Below are positions 51,916 to 59,781 of a stretch of 64,000 nucleotides of DNA, piece by piece. The notes under the pieces are model-generated. The model made no database searches. It was not told the DNA's origin and saw nothing but the letters and a program-made list of their open reading frames with translations. Position 1 is the first letter of the stretch. The number at the start of each line of letters is the position of its first letter. Source of the stretch: Paenibacillus_E oryzisoli_A (lineage in GTDB: Bacteria; Bacillota; Bacilli; Paenibacillales; NBRC-103111); contig NZ_JBCMUN010000006.1 in assembly GCF_050467285.1 (NCBI RefSeq), forward strand, positions 248,001 to 312,000, written 5' to 3'. The position numbers and the translations under genes were made by a program.

Positions 51916-51943
51916 CATAATCTTGTCCACGCGCTCATACGCT
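51916..51943 (+). promoter_or_regulatory. Sigma-E-type promoter of spoIVFA-spoIVFB
   Basis: CATAAT (51916-51921), 14-nt spacer, CATACGCT (51936-51943). This fits the mother-cell sigma-E pattern with its -10 CATACNNT, as expected for spoIVF. Confidence 0.6.
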
Positions 51944-51972
51944 GTAGAGAAGGTTTGTGAGGAGGGGATTCC

Positions 51973-52860
51973 ATGGGGAGTAACGATAAAGTGAAACAAC
52001 GGCGGAATGAGCGGCTTCGCAGTATTCGGGAATCGTCTGAGGCCGCCCATCGCCAAAGCTATGGCCTTGGCCCAGTACGGTTGCCGGAATATTTGGCTCC
52101 GCCGCGGGAACCTGATGTGCCGTTGTATGCAGATGCGGAGTGGCGCCGTAAGATGGAGGATCCCGAGTTTGCCTGGAAGCAGAAGCAGCTTATGGACAGA
52201 CAGATATACCGGAACGGCGGAGATGAAGACGACACGGGCTTGCTGCGGCCGCCTTCCCCCCGCAAAATCGCGATCAAGCTCCTAATCAGCGCGGCGCTGT
52301 TCGGGACCGTATACGGCATGTTTCAACTGCAGCAGCCGTGGGCTGAGAAAGGGAAGCGGTATGTGAGCGCAGCGCTCACGGAGTCGTATGATTTTACGGC
52401 GATTTCCGCTTGGTATGCAGATACGTTTGGAGGTTCTCCGTCGTTTATTCCGAGCTGGAACCGGACAGGCAGTGAAGCGATCAAAGTATCAACGTCCAAG
52501 CGCACGTTATATGTCCCGGCGAAGGGAACAATTATCGTTCCGTATGATGGGAATTCGCATAAAGGCGTCAATGTGAGCACACAGGAATTTGCGCCGGTCT
52601 ACGCGCTGGATACGGGACAAGTCATATTCGCCGGAAAAACGCCGGATACCGGCATGACGGTCGTCATTCGGCATCCCGGGGGGCTCCAATCGACGTATGG
52701 GGGGCTGAGTGAGGTGTCCGTTGCCGCAGGCGACTGGATGAAAGTCGGCGAGCCGATCGGCAAAGCGTCGGAACGTAATGCGGCCAAGGGGACGATGTAT
52801 TTTGCTCTGACGAAAGAAGGTTTGCCGATCAATCCGACGGATGTGATTTCCTTTGATTAA
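51973..52860 (+). CDS. spoIVFA: SpoIVFA, regulator of the pro-sigma-K protease
   Basis: 295 residues. Charged cytoplasmic N-terminus (about 95), one membrane helix (about 98-116), then an outside LytM/M23-like domain at the C-terminus (GTIIVPYDGNSHKGVN, GQVIFAGKTPDTGMTVVIRHPGG) that lacks a full zinc site. In Bacillus SpoIVFA holds SpoIVFB inactive until the forespore signal. Overlaps spoIVFB by eight bases. GAGGAGG before the ATG. Confidence 0.92.
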   Translation: MGSNDKVKQRRNERLRSIRESSEAAHRQSYGLGPVRLPEYLAPPREPDVPLYADAEWRRKMEDPEFAWKQKQLMDRQIYRNGGDEDDTGLLRPPSPRKIAIKLLISAALFGTVYGMFQLQQPWAEKGKRYVSAALTESYDFTAISAWYADTFGGSPSFIPSWNRTGSEAIKVSTSKRTLYVPAKGTIIVPYDGNSHKGVNVSTQEFAPVYALDTGQVIFAGKTPDTGMTVVIRHPGGLQSTYGGLSEVSVAAGDWMKVGEPIGKASERNAAKGTMYFALTKEGLPINPTDVISFD

Positions 52861-53728
52861 ATGGGCTGGAACTAGGTACCGATTTCATCCTTTGTTTACG
52901 TTAATTATGCTTGGTTCCGCTCTTACCGGATATTTCATGGAAGCGATCACCTTGTTTGGCATTGTGCTTGTGCATGAGCTGGGGCATTTGACCGCGGCGA
53001 ACGGGTTTGGCTGGCGCGTGCAGGAGGTGCAGCTGCTTCCTTTTGGCGGCGTTTTGGTCGTGGATGAACTGGGGACCGCTTCGACGCGAGAGGAGCTGAT
53101 TGTGGCGATCTCCGGGCCGCTTCAGCACGTCTGGATGATCGGGGCGGCGCTGCTGATGAAGTCGTTGGAGCTGGGGAGCGGGAGCTGGTGGGATTTTTTT
53201 ATCGAGGCGAACGTGATGATCGCGCTGTTCAATCTGCTGCCGGTGATGCCGCTCGACGGCGGTAAAGTGATGCAATGTCTGCTCGGTTACCTGCTGTCGT
53301 ATCATAACACGATTGTGTATTCGGCTGTGATCTCGATGGTGCTGAGCGTTCTGATGATCGGCTTTGCCGGCGTTCAACTGCTTCAAGGCGGGCTGCCCAT
53401 CAACATCCTGGTGGTGGGGGGCTTCCTGTTGATATCCAATTGGTACGCCTACCGTCAGGTACCGTATCACTTCTTGCGCTTCCTGATGGCCCGCGGACCC
53501 AGAGTCAGCCTCATTCTCAGCCGCGGCGCTTTGGCACAGCCGATTGTCATTACGAAGCAGCGGACGATGGCGGAGACGCTGAAGCTTTTTATGCGGGAAA
53601 AATATCATCTCATTTACATCATTAACGAGGCGGGACGCATACAAGCGGTCGTGCCGGAACAGCAAATCGTCAGCGGATATTTAGATGGAAAGAAACCGGG
53701 GAGTGCAGTTTCGGATCTTTTCATGTAA
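52853..53728 (+). CDS. spoIVFB: SpoIVFB, intramembrane metalloprotease (pro-sigma-K processing)
   Basis: 291 residues. Site-2-protease family: HELGH at 41-45 and Asp135 in NLLPVMPLDGG. Residues 41, 42, 45 and 135 each sit two positions before those of B. subtilis SpoIVFB. Six hydrophobic segments, then a cytosolic CBS-like region (IVITKQRTMAETLKLFM). TTG start overlaps the spoIVFA end. It cuts pro-sigma-K in the mother cell. Confidence 0.95.
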   Translation: MIKWAGTRYRFHPLFTLIMLGSALTGYFMEAITLFGIVLVHELGHLTAANGFGWRVQEVQLLPFGGVLVVDELGTASTREELIVAISGPLQHVWMIGAALLMKSLELGSGSWWDFFIEANVMIALFNLLPVMPLDGGKVMQCLLGYLLSYHNTIVYSAVISMVLSVLMIGFAGVQLLQGGLPINILVVGGFLLISNWYAYRQVPYHFLRFLMARGPRVSLILSRGALAQPIVITKQRTMAETLKLFMREKYHLIYIINEAGRIQAVVPEQQIVSGYLDGKKPGSAVSDLFM

Positions 53729-53753
53729 AATAGCTGATGAGGTGAACGCGAGT

Positions 53754-54917
53754 ATGAAGCAATTGATCATTCACTGTGCACCTGATCTGACGCAAGCCGC
53801 TTTGCTGGAGGACGGCAGGCTGGTCGAGTACGACGTGCAGTATCCACTGGATACGCAGCGCGCTGGCAGCATCTATATGGGGCGCGTGGTCAACGTGCTT
53901 CCCGGCATGCAGGCCGCTTTTGTGGATATTGGGCTCACCAAGAACGCTTTTCTTTATATAGACGACCTCTTGCCCGTACATATGGACAAGCAGCCGAAAA
54001 TCAAGCCGTCCATCACAGAACTTGCGCAGGTCGGCCAGCACATTATGGTGCAGGTAACGAAAGATCCGCAAGGTACGAAAGGCGCGCGGGTATCCACGCA
54101 CGTCTCGATTCCGGGGCGTTGGGTGGTGTATATGCCGGATGCCGATTATATCGCCGTCTCACGCAAAATCGATCTCGAGGCCGAACGCCAGCGGCTCAAG
54201 CTGCTCGCGGAAAGCAATTTGGTGCCGGGCGAAGGTGTCATCCTTCGAACGGGCGCGCTCGGGCAGAGCGAAGAGGCGATTCGCGACGATTTGAACAATT
54301 TGCGCGAGCTGTGGAGCGCGATTCTCACCAAAGCCGAGGAAGCGTCGGCGCCGGCACAGCTCTACCAGGATTTGGACTTGCTTCCGAAGCTGGCGCGGGA
54401 TGTGATCACCGACGATGTGCAGGAAGTGTGGCTCAGCTCGCAGGCCATCTACGAGGAAATGAAGGGACTGCTGCGCAAGCAGTTGCCGGGCTGGCGCGGG
54501 CGGGTCGCGTATTTTGACCGCAAGACGCCGATGTTCGATCAGTTTGGCATTACCGAGGAGCTCAATCAGAGCTTTCGGCGCAAAATCTGGCTGCCGAGCG
54601 GCGGCTATCTGATCGTCGATCAGACCGAAGCACTCACCGTGATCGACGTGAACACCGGCAGATACACCGGCTCTATCGATTTGGAGCAGACGGTGACGGA
54701 CATCAACCGCGAAGCGGCAATGGAAATTCCGCGGCTGCTGCGGCTACGTAATCTGCGCGGCATTATCATTGTGGATTTTATCGATATGAGCTCGGAAGAG
54801 AACCGCGCCGCCGTCATGGCTGCCTTGACGCAGGCCGTACGCAAGGACCGTTCGAAAACGACGATCGTCGGGTGGACGAAGCTTGGTCTGCTGGAAATGA
54901 CGCGCAAGCGCAAATAA
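53754..54917 (+). CDS. rng: RNase G/E-family ribonuclease, short form
   Basis: 387 residues. S1-like RNA-binding insert (GSIYMGRVVNVLPGMQAAFVDIG), RNase H-like and DNase I-like parts, with metal-binding aspartates in VIDVNTGRY and IIVDFIDM. The protein stops at EMTRKRK, where E. coli RNase G/E continue into the zinc-link (CPxC) and small domain. Those are absent and the DNA after the stop is the rplU promoter, so this is not a frameshift. ATG 53754 has GAGGTG eight bases upstream. Inserted between spoIVFB and rplU relative to B. subtilis, which lacks this enzyme. Confidence 0.93.
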   Translation: MKQLIIHCAPDLTQAALLEDGRLVEYDVQYPLDTQRAGSIYMGRVVNVLPGMQAAFVDIGLTKNAFLYIDDLLPVHMDKQPKIKPSITELAQVGQHIMVQVTKDPQGTKGARVSTHVSIPGRWVVYMPDADYIAVSRKIDLEAERQRLKLLAESNLVPGEGVILRTGALGQSEEAIRDDLNNLRELWSAILTKAEEASAPAQLYQDLDLLPKLARDVITDDVQEVWLSSQAIYEEMKGLLRKQLPGWRGRVAYFDRKTPMFDQFGITEELNQSFRRKIWLPSGGYLIVDQTEALTVIDVNTGRYTGSIDLEQTVTDINREAAMEIPRLLRLRNLRGIIIVDFIDMSSEENRAAVMAALTQAVRKDRSKTTIVGWTKLGLLEMTRKRK

Positions 54918-54921
54918 GGCA

Positions 54922-54951
54922 TTGCATATGAAATTATAACTGTGTTATAAT
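54922..54951 (+). promoter_or_regulatory. Sigma-A promoter of rplU-prp-rpmA
   Basis: TTGCAT (54922-54927), 18-nt spacer, TATAAT (54946-54951). Confidence 0.75.
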
Positions 54952-54957
54952 ACTCGG

Positions 54958-55065
54958 AGTGTGTTGTAAGGGCATGCTGTAACCGCGCGAAACGGGTTTA
55001 AGTATGACAGGATGACTTATCCTGCTCATCACCTGGACAAGGCGAGTCTGAGACATGAGGAGGTC
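54958..55065 (+). promoter_or_regulatory. Leader of rplU (candidate L21 autoregulatory RNA)
   Basis: A leader of about 110 nt sits between promoter and rplU, the place of the L21 leader known from Bacillus. I did not confirm its fold in detail. Confidence 0.45.
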
Positions 55066-55071
55066 GTGAAA

Positions 55072-55383
55072 ATGTACGCAATTATTGAAACAGGTGGTAA
55101 ACAGTACAAAGTTCAAGAAGGCGATGTTCTTTACATCGAGAAATTGAACGCTGCTGAAGGTGAGGTTGTATCCTTCGATCGTGTATTCCTGGTATCCCAA
55201 GAGAGTGGTCTGGTTGTAGGTGCTCCATTGGTAGCAGGTGCTTCCGTTTCCGCGAAAGTGGAAAAACATGGAAAAGGCGCGAAAGTGATCGTATACAAAT
55301 ACAAGCCTAAAAAGAACTACCACAAAAAGCAAGGTCATCGTCAACCGTACACAAGAGTCGTTATCGAGAAAATCCAAGCGTAA
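55072..55383 (+). CDS. rplU: Ribosomal protein bL21
   Basis: 103 residues starting MYAIIETGGKQYKVQEGD, ending with the RNA-binding KPKKNYHKKQGHRQPYT. ATG 55072 follows GAGGAGG; the frame from 55012 lies in the leader. First gene of rplU-prp-rpmA. Confidence 0.98.
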   Translation: MYAIIETGGKQYKVQEGDVLYIEKLNAAEGEVVSFDRVFLVSQESGLVVGAPLVAGASVSAKVEKHGKGAKVIVYKYKPKKNYHKKQGHRQPYTRVVIEKIQA

Positions 55384-55396
55384 TTAGGCGAAGCTT

Positions 55397-55750
55397 ATGA
55401 TCTACGTGACCATAAAGCGCCAATCACCGGATTTACCGGAAATTACGTCTTTTGTTGTGGAAGGCCATGCCGAGTATGACGTACCAGGCAAAGACCTCGT
55501 CTGTGCCGCTGTATCTGCGGTGACGTTTGGTACTTATAATTCGATAGAATCGCTGACAGGCGTAATCCCTATTCATGAGATGATCCGCGGTTTTATGGAT
55601 ATTACCATTCCAGAGAACGCACGATCTGCGCCAGAGATTTGGGACAAAGTCCAAGTGATTCTGGAATCGATGGTCGTTATGCTGCAAACCATTACAGAAA
55701 CTTACGGTGACTATATAACGATTACAACAATCTATCACAAAGGAGGATAA
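55397..55750 (+). CDS. prp: Prp, cysteine protease that trims ribosomal protein L27
   Basis: 117 residues. Catalytic His24 in VEGHAEYD and Cys36 in KDLVCAAVSA; the 12-residue spacing equals that of S. aureus Prp. It removes the N-terminal extension of L27, encoded four bases downstream. A canonical example of the Firmicute L27-processing pair. Confidence 0.95.
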   Translation: MIYVTIKRQSPDLPEITSFVVEGHAEYDVPGKDLVCAAVSAVTFGTYNSIESLTGVIPIHEMIRGFMDITIPENARSAPEIWDKVQVILESMVVMLQTITETYGDYITITTIYHKGG

Positions 55751-55754
55751 CACC

Positions 55755-56066
55755 ATGTTGAAATTGGATCTCCAGTTTTTCGCTTCCAAAAAAGGGGTAG
55801 GTTCCACAAAGAACGGACGTGACTCCCACTCCAAGCGCCTTGGCGCTAAACGTGCTGACGGTCAAACCGTTACTGCGGGAAGCATTCTGTACCGTCAACG
55901 CGGTACGAAAATTCACCCAGGAACTAACGTGGGTATCGGTTCCGACGACACCCTGTTCGCTTTGGTACCAGGCGTTGTGAAATTCGAGCGTCTTGGCCGC
56001 GACCGCAAAAAAGTGAGCGTATATCCAGTTGACGTTGCTCCGGTAGCTGCAGCTGTAGAAGCGTAA
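55755..56066 (+). CDS. rpmA: Ribosomal protein bL27 with cleavable N-terminus
   Basis: 103 residues. The first nine residues MLKLDLQFF precede ASKKGVGSTKNGRDS, exactly the Prp cleavage arrangement, so the mature protein starts at Ala10. The C-terminus ends Ala/Val-rich. AAAGGAGG upstream. Confidence 0.98.
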   Translation: MLKLDLQFFASKKGVGSTKNGRDSHSKRLGAKRADGQTVTAGSILYRQRGTKIHPGTNVGIGSDDTLFALVPGVVKFERLGRDRKKVSVYPVDVAPVAAAVEA

Positions 56067-56069
56067 TGG

Positions 56070-56108
56070 AAATCCCTGGTGAGCGGCCGTTCACCGGGGA
56101 TTTTTTTT
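56070..56108 (+). terminator. Terminator after rpmA
   Basis: AAATCCCTGGTGA/TCACCGGGGATTT stem and eight T. Confidence 0.9.
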
Positions 56109-56254
56109 ATAAAGATTGCATAAGCCTCTAACTGCGATCACACCCCTGTTGGTTGGTCAAGGGCGGAGGTTTTCGCGTTTGTTTGGTGAACTTTTCCAGT
56201 CGCCGTGGTATACTGGAGGAACGGTTACCAATAGGGAGGACGGAGCGGCGAACA

Positions 56255-57010
56255 ATGAAACAAATGAGCAAGACACAAGTATTTTTTTGCGCGCTTGTGG
56301 CAATTGGACTTATCGGCATGATGGCGGCGCCGCATTGGGTGATCCGGGCAGGCGCGCTGCTGTTTACGCTGCTAAGCGGATATGCATTCATCAGTATGCA
56401 GGCAAGCAGGACTGAAGAAGTATGGCGCTCCCGCTTGAAGACGCAGGAGCAGCAATCGCATGTGAAGCTGATTGGGGTTGTGAACCGGCTCCGGCACGAT
56501 TGGATGAACGATGCGCAAATCTTATTTGGCTATATTCAGCTCAAGAAATTTGATAATTTGAAACCGCTTATGGAAAAAATAAAAACGACGATGGCGCAGG
56601 AAAGCAATTTGTCCAAGCTGGGCATTCCATCGTTGGTCGCTTACTTCCTGCAGCTGCGCGTGGAGTCCAAGCGCATTGAGGTTCATGTCGAGTTGGAGCA
56701 GGAAATCAATCTCGGACAGCTGCCGTTAGCGGGGGGTGCGATTGAGAATGCGATCCGAGACGTGTTCGGCTGCGTGGAGGCGTGCGCGCAGGCGGAGGAA
56801 GGCGAAGCCGGGCGGCTGAGCTTGGAATTTGATCGGCAGGACGAGGCTTTGCTGCTTGATTGTGTATATGAAGGTTCTTATGATCAGGAGCAGTTGGCAC
56901 GTACAATCAGGCAGTTGTTTGCGTCAGGGACAGGCCAGGTGCAGCTGGAACAATTGAAAACAGAAGAAGAGGAAGCGGAGATTATTCTTCGCATCCCTTA
57001 TCGCATATAA
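56255..57010 (+). CDS. spo0B: Spo0B-like sporulation phosphotransferase with N-terminal membrane helices
   Basis: 251 residues. Two hydrophobic helices (about 9-25 and 29-48), then a four-helix-bundle dimerisation region with the phospho-acceptor His81 in RLRHDWMNDAQILFGYIQL, and a degenerate kinase-like C-terminal domain without clear ATP-binding boxes. It passes phosphate from Spo0F to Spo0A. B. subtilis Spo0B is soluble and about 60 residues shorter; here it appears membrane-bound. ATG 56255 follows GGGAGGACGG. It precedes obg as in Bacillus. Confidence 0.9.
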   Translation: MKQMSKTQVFFCALVAIGLIGMMAAPHWVIRAGALLFTLLSGYAFISMQASRTEEVWRSRLKTQEQQSHVKLIGVVNRLRHDWMNDAQILFGYIQLKKFDNLKPLMEKIKTTMAQESNLSKLGIPSLVAYFLQLRVESKRIEVHVELEQEINLGQLPLAGGAIENAIRDVFGCVEACAQAEEGEAGRLSLEFDRQDEALLLDCVYEGSYDQEQLARTIRQLFASGTGQVQLEQLKTEEEEAEIILRIPYRI

Positions 57011-57024
57011 GCTGAGGTGTAATG

Positions 57025-58326
57025 ATGTTTGTAGATAAGGCGAAAGTATTTGTAAAAGGCGGCGACGGTGGCGACGGGTTGGTAGCGTTTCGCCGGGAGA
57101 AATATGTGCCCGACGGAGGCCCGGCCGGCGGTGACGGCGGTAATGGCGGCGACGTCGTTTTCCGCGTCGACGAGGGCTTGCGGACACTGGTGGATTTCCG
57201 CTACCAGAAGCATTTTAAAGCGGATCGCGGCGAGAAGGGCCGCAATAAGTCGCAGCACGGCGCGAACGCCGGGGACATGATCGTGCGGATTCCGCCGGGA
57301 ACGACGATCATCGACGACGACACGCAGATGGTTGTAGCCGACTTGACCCGGCACGGGCAAGAAGTCGTTGTGGCCAAAGGCGGCCGCGGCGGGCGGGGCA
57401 ACACCCGCTTTGTGACCCAACGGATGGTGGCGCCGGAAATTGCCGAGAACGGCGAGGAAGGCGAAGAACGCTGGGTTGTCCTGGAGATGAAGGTCCTCGC
57501 AGACGTGGGCCTCGTGGGCTTCCCGAGCGTCGGGAAATCGACGCTGCTGTCAGTCGTGTCCGCGGCGAAGCCGAAGATTGCCGCGTACCATTTTACGACG
57601 CTAACCCCGAACTTGGGTGTCGTCGATGTGGGGGATGGCCGCAGCTTCGTCATGGCGGATCTGCCGGGATTGATAGAGGGCGCGCATCAAGGCGTCGGCC
57701 TTGGTCACGAGTTCCTCCGTCACATCGAGCGGACGCGCGTGCTTGTGCATGTGGTGGACATGTCCGCTGCGGATGGACGTGATCCTTACGATGATTTCCT
57801 CAAGATCAACGAGGAGATCAAGCTGTACAACGCGAAGCTGGAGAACCGCCCACAGATTATTGTGGCGAACAAAATGGATATGCCGGAGTCCGAGGACAAC
57901 CTGGCACTGTTCAAAGAGCAGCTCGCTGCGGAAGGCAAGGACTACGCGATTTATCCGATTTCGGCGCTAACGCATGAAGGCGTCAAGGAGCTGCTGTACA
58001 AAATCTCCGACATCGTGGAGAGCATTCCACCGGCGCCGGAAGTCGAGGCCGTTGCGGAGCAAGAGGAGCGGAAGGTATACCGCTTTGAGAAGGAAGAAGA
58101 CAATGAATTTACGGTTCGCCGCGTGAATGAAATGTTCGTCATCGACAGCCCGTCGATCGAGAAGCTGATCAAGCGGACGAATTTCAGCACGCCGGACAGC
58201 GTAGCGCGGTTTGCGCGGATTTTGCGCAATATGGGCGTGGACAACGAATTGCGCAAGCGCGGCGCGGTTCATGGACAGACGATACAGATCGGTGATTTCG
58301 AGTTCGAATTCGACGAAAAATCATAG
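57025..58326 (+). CDS. obg: Obg/CgtA GTPase
   Basis: 433 residues. Glycine-rich Obg fold (KGGDGGDG, GGPAGGDGGNGGDV), G domain with GFPSVGKSTL, DLPGLIEGAHQGVGLG and NKMDMPE, and a C-terminal OCT domain (about 345-433). Essential GTPase for 50S maturation and stress/sporulation control. The double ATG at 57022/57025 follows GAGGTG; either may be used. Confidence 0.98.
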   Translation: MFVDKAKVFVKGGDGGDGLVAFRREKYVPDGGPAGGDGGNGGDVVFRVDEGLRTLVDFRYQKHFKADRGEKGRNKSQHGANAGDMIVRIPPGTTIIDDDTQMVVADLTRHGQEVVVAKGGRGGRGNTRFVTQRMVAPEIAENGEEGEERWVVLEMKVLADVGLVGFPSVGKSTLLSVVSAAKPKIAAYHFTTLTPNLGVVDVGDGRSFVMADLPGLIEGAHQGVGLGHEFLRHIERTRVLVHVVDMSAADGRDPYDDFLKINEEIKLYNAKLENRPQIIVANKMDMPESEDNLALFKEQLAAEGKDYAIYPISALTHEGVKELLYKISDIVESIPPAPEVEAVAEQEERKVYRFEKEEDNEFTVRRVNEMFVIDSPSIEKLIKRTNFSTPDSVARFARILRNMGVDNELRKRGAVHGQTIQIGDFEFEFDEKS

Positions 58327-58330
58327 GACG

Positions 58331-58368
58331 AAAGCACTTATCCTTGAGGGATAGGTGCTTTTTATTTT
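58331..58368 (+). terminator. Terminator after obg
   Basis: AAAGCACTTATCC/GGGATAGGTGCTTT stem and a T-rich tail. Confidence 0.9.
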
Positions 58369-58424
58369 TGCTCCCTCGCATTAATGTCACTATACTTGAC
58401 ATTAACTTTGAAAAGGATTACCAT
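58368..58424 (+). promoter_or_regulatory. Two overlapping promoter candidates of the TrpD-like gene
   Basis: P1: TTGCTC (58368-58373), 17-nt spacer, TATACT (58391-58396). P2: TTGACA (58396-58401), 17-nt spacer, TACCAT (58419-58424). Both overlap the first GlnR/TnrA box. Confidence 0.5.
58381..58405 (+). promoter_or_regulatory. GlnR/TnrA box 1
   Basis: TTAATGTCA-N7-TGACATTAA, a perfect 9-bp inverted repeat. Its core TGTCA-N7-TGACA fits the GlnR/TnrA consensus TGTNA-N7-TNACA exactly. It covers the -10 of P1 and the -35 of P2, which predicts repression. Confidence 0.75.
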
Positions 58425-58436
58425 TCTAATCACAAA

Positions 58437-58471
58437 ATAATTTAATGTCAATAATTATGACATTAAATTAT
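58437..58471 (+). promoter_or_regulatory. GlnR/TnrA box 2
   Basis: Perfect 14-bp arms around ATAATTA; the core TGTCA-N7-TGACA again fits the GlnR/TnrA consensus. It is 61 bp from box 1, about six helical turns, so two dimers could face the same side. It lies downstream of the start points and 19 bases before GTG 58490. Confidence 0.78.
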
Positions 58472-58489
58472 CGCGCAGGGGGGAGACAG

Positions 58490-59563
58490 GTGAAGAGATG
58501 GATTCAAGCGATGAGCGCCGAGCAGCCGCATACGCGAAATTTAACTTACGAGGAAGCCAGGGAGGCCGCCGCTGATATGACGAACGGAGCGTCGACCGAT
58601 GCGCAATGTGCGGCGTTTTTAATGGCATTGTGCATGAAAGGGGAGGCCCTTGAGGAAACGATGGCGTTTATCGATGTGTTTCGCAGCCATGCTGTCGTGT
58701 ACAGCGCAGTACAAGATTCGCTCAACTGTGCCGGGCCGGCCGAAGGACGCCAAACCTTCCCTGTTACACTTCCTGTTAGCTTATTGTTAGCTTCTGTCGG
58801 TTTTAAGCAGGTGATGCACGGCGGCACTTCGTTTACAACCCGGCAAGGCACCGTGATGAAAGAACTGCTCGAAGGCTTGGGCGTTGCCACCAACGTGCCC
58901 ATTAAGGGATGGCAGGCGATGCTGCAGCAGGTACATATCGGTTTTTTGTCGACAGAGCAGCTGTGCCCGCCAATCGGCCGTTTGAAAGGCGTACGCGAGC
59001 AGCTTGGCTTGCGGACTGTTATCGATACGGTGGAGAAAGTGCTGAATCCGGTCCGCTCGACGAACGTCATTCTTGGCGTTCATCAGCGGAAGGCGATGGA
59101 ACCGCTCATTCCGATCGCGATGCATTCGGGCTTCCAGCAAACGTATCTGGTCAGCGGGATCGAGGGCTCGGAAGATTTGCCGCTTTACGCAAGCAGCCTC
59201 ATTCGGATCGTGACGCCATGGGGAGACGAGACGCGTGTGATGGATCCGCAGAAATTCGGCTTTCGCAGCGAGCCGCTGCCGGTGCTGAGCCGGGATGAGC
59301 AGATGGAGCTAATCCGCCGCATCATCACCGGCGATGAGAGCAGCGAGGTGAAGCGCGAGCGGGATCATGTCATTTTCAATGCCGGACTCCGGTTCATGTG
59401 GTTTGAGAAGGTGGGCAGCTATGAAGAAGGGTTTCAGCTTGCAGAAGCTCTGTTGAAGCGGAAGGAAGCGAATAAAGTGATGCAGCGCTGGGTGGAACGA
59501 AGCCAGCATTACGCGCGGCAGCAGCCGCCGGATGGCGGGGATGCGCCGGCCAAAATCGGATAA
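58490..59563 (+). CDS. Anthranilate phosphoribosyltransferase-like protein (TrpD/YbiB family)
   Basis: 357 residues. Helical-bundle N-terminal domain (YEEAREAAADMTNGASTDAQ..AAFLMALCMKGE) typical of nucleoside phosphorylase and TrpD enzymes, then an alpha/beta domain with MHGGTSFTTRQGTVMKELLEGLG, FLSTEQLCPP and LNPVRSTNVILGVHQRK. The glycine-rich phosphate loop of true TrpD (GTGGD) is replaced by NCAGPAEGRQ, which argues against tryptophan synthesis. No other trp gene is near. GTG 58490 follows GGGGGGAGA. Two GlnR/TnrA boxes suggest nitrogen control. The substrate is unknown. Confidence 0.85.
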   Translation: MKRWIQAMSAEQPHTRNLTYEEAREAAADMTNGASTDAQCAAFLMALCMKGEALEETMAFIDVFRSHAVVYSAVQDSLNCAGPAEGRQTFPVTLPVSLLLASVGFKQVMHGGTSFTTRQGTVMKELLEGLGVATNVPIKGWQAMLQQVHIGFLSTEQLCPPIGRLKGVREQLGLRTVIDTVEKVLNPVRSTNVILGVHQRKAMEPLIPIAMHSGFQQTYLVSGIEGSEDLPLYASSLIRIVTPWGDETRVMDPQKFGFRSEPLPVLSRDEQMELIRRIITGDESSEVKRERDHVIFNAGLRFMWFEKVGSYEEGFQLAEALLKRKEANKVMQRWVERSQHYARQQPPDGGDAPAKIG

Positions 59564-59611
59564 AGATCTTCCTGAACGTCTGCCGAAAGCGGGCTGGGGA
59601 AGATCTTTTTT
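59562..59611 (+). terminator. Terminator after the TrpD-like gene
   Basis: AAAGATCTTCC/GGAAGATCTTT arms with a T-run, overlapping the stop codon. Confidence 0.85.
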
Positions 59612-59702
59612 GTTATCAAATGCTTGGTATAGAGCCATTCTGCGCACAGGTTCAAATCTTGCATATGCCGGAAAGAAACGGCACATAGACACGCTGCTCT
59701 GC

Positions 59703-59759
59703 CCTCCCCTACACTTTGAGAGGAGTTTACGATCATAATGCCTCTTGGAGCAGGGGAGG
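59703..59759 (+). promoter_or_regulatory. Long interrupted inverted repeat before the lyase gene
   Basis: CCTCCCCT (59703-59710) pairs with AGGGGAGG (59752-59759), enclosing GAGAGG (59718-59723) with CCTCTT (59741-59746). Possible operator pair or leader hairpin. No clear sigma-A promoter was found in this gap. Confidence 0.35.
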
Positions 59760-59781
59760 CGGTCATCGCGATGCAGCATTT

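Noticed and set aside
53754..54917. RNase G gene as a frameshifted fragment
   Set aside because: The stop is followed at once by the rplU promoter and leader, with no trace of the missing C-terminal domain in any frame.
58437..58471. 35-bp AT-rich palindrome as a terminator
   Set aside because: The obg terminator is already at 58331-58368, this palindrome has no T-run, and both it and its neighbour fit the GlnR/TnrA consensus.
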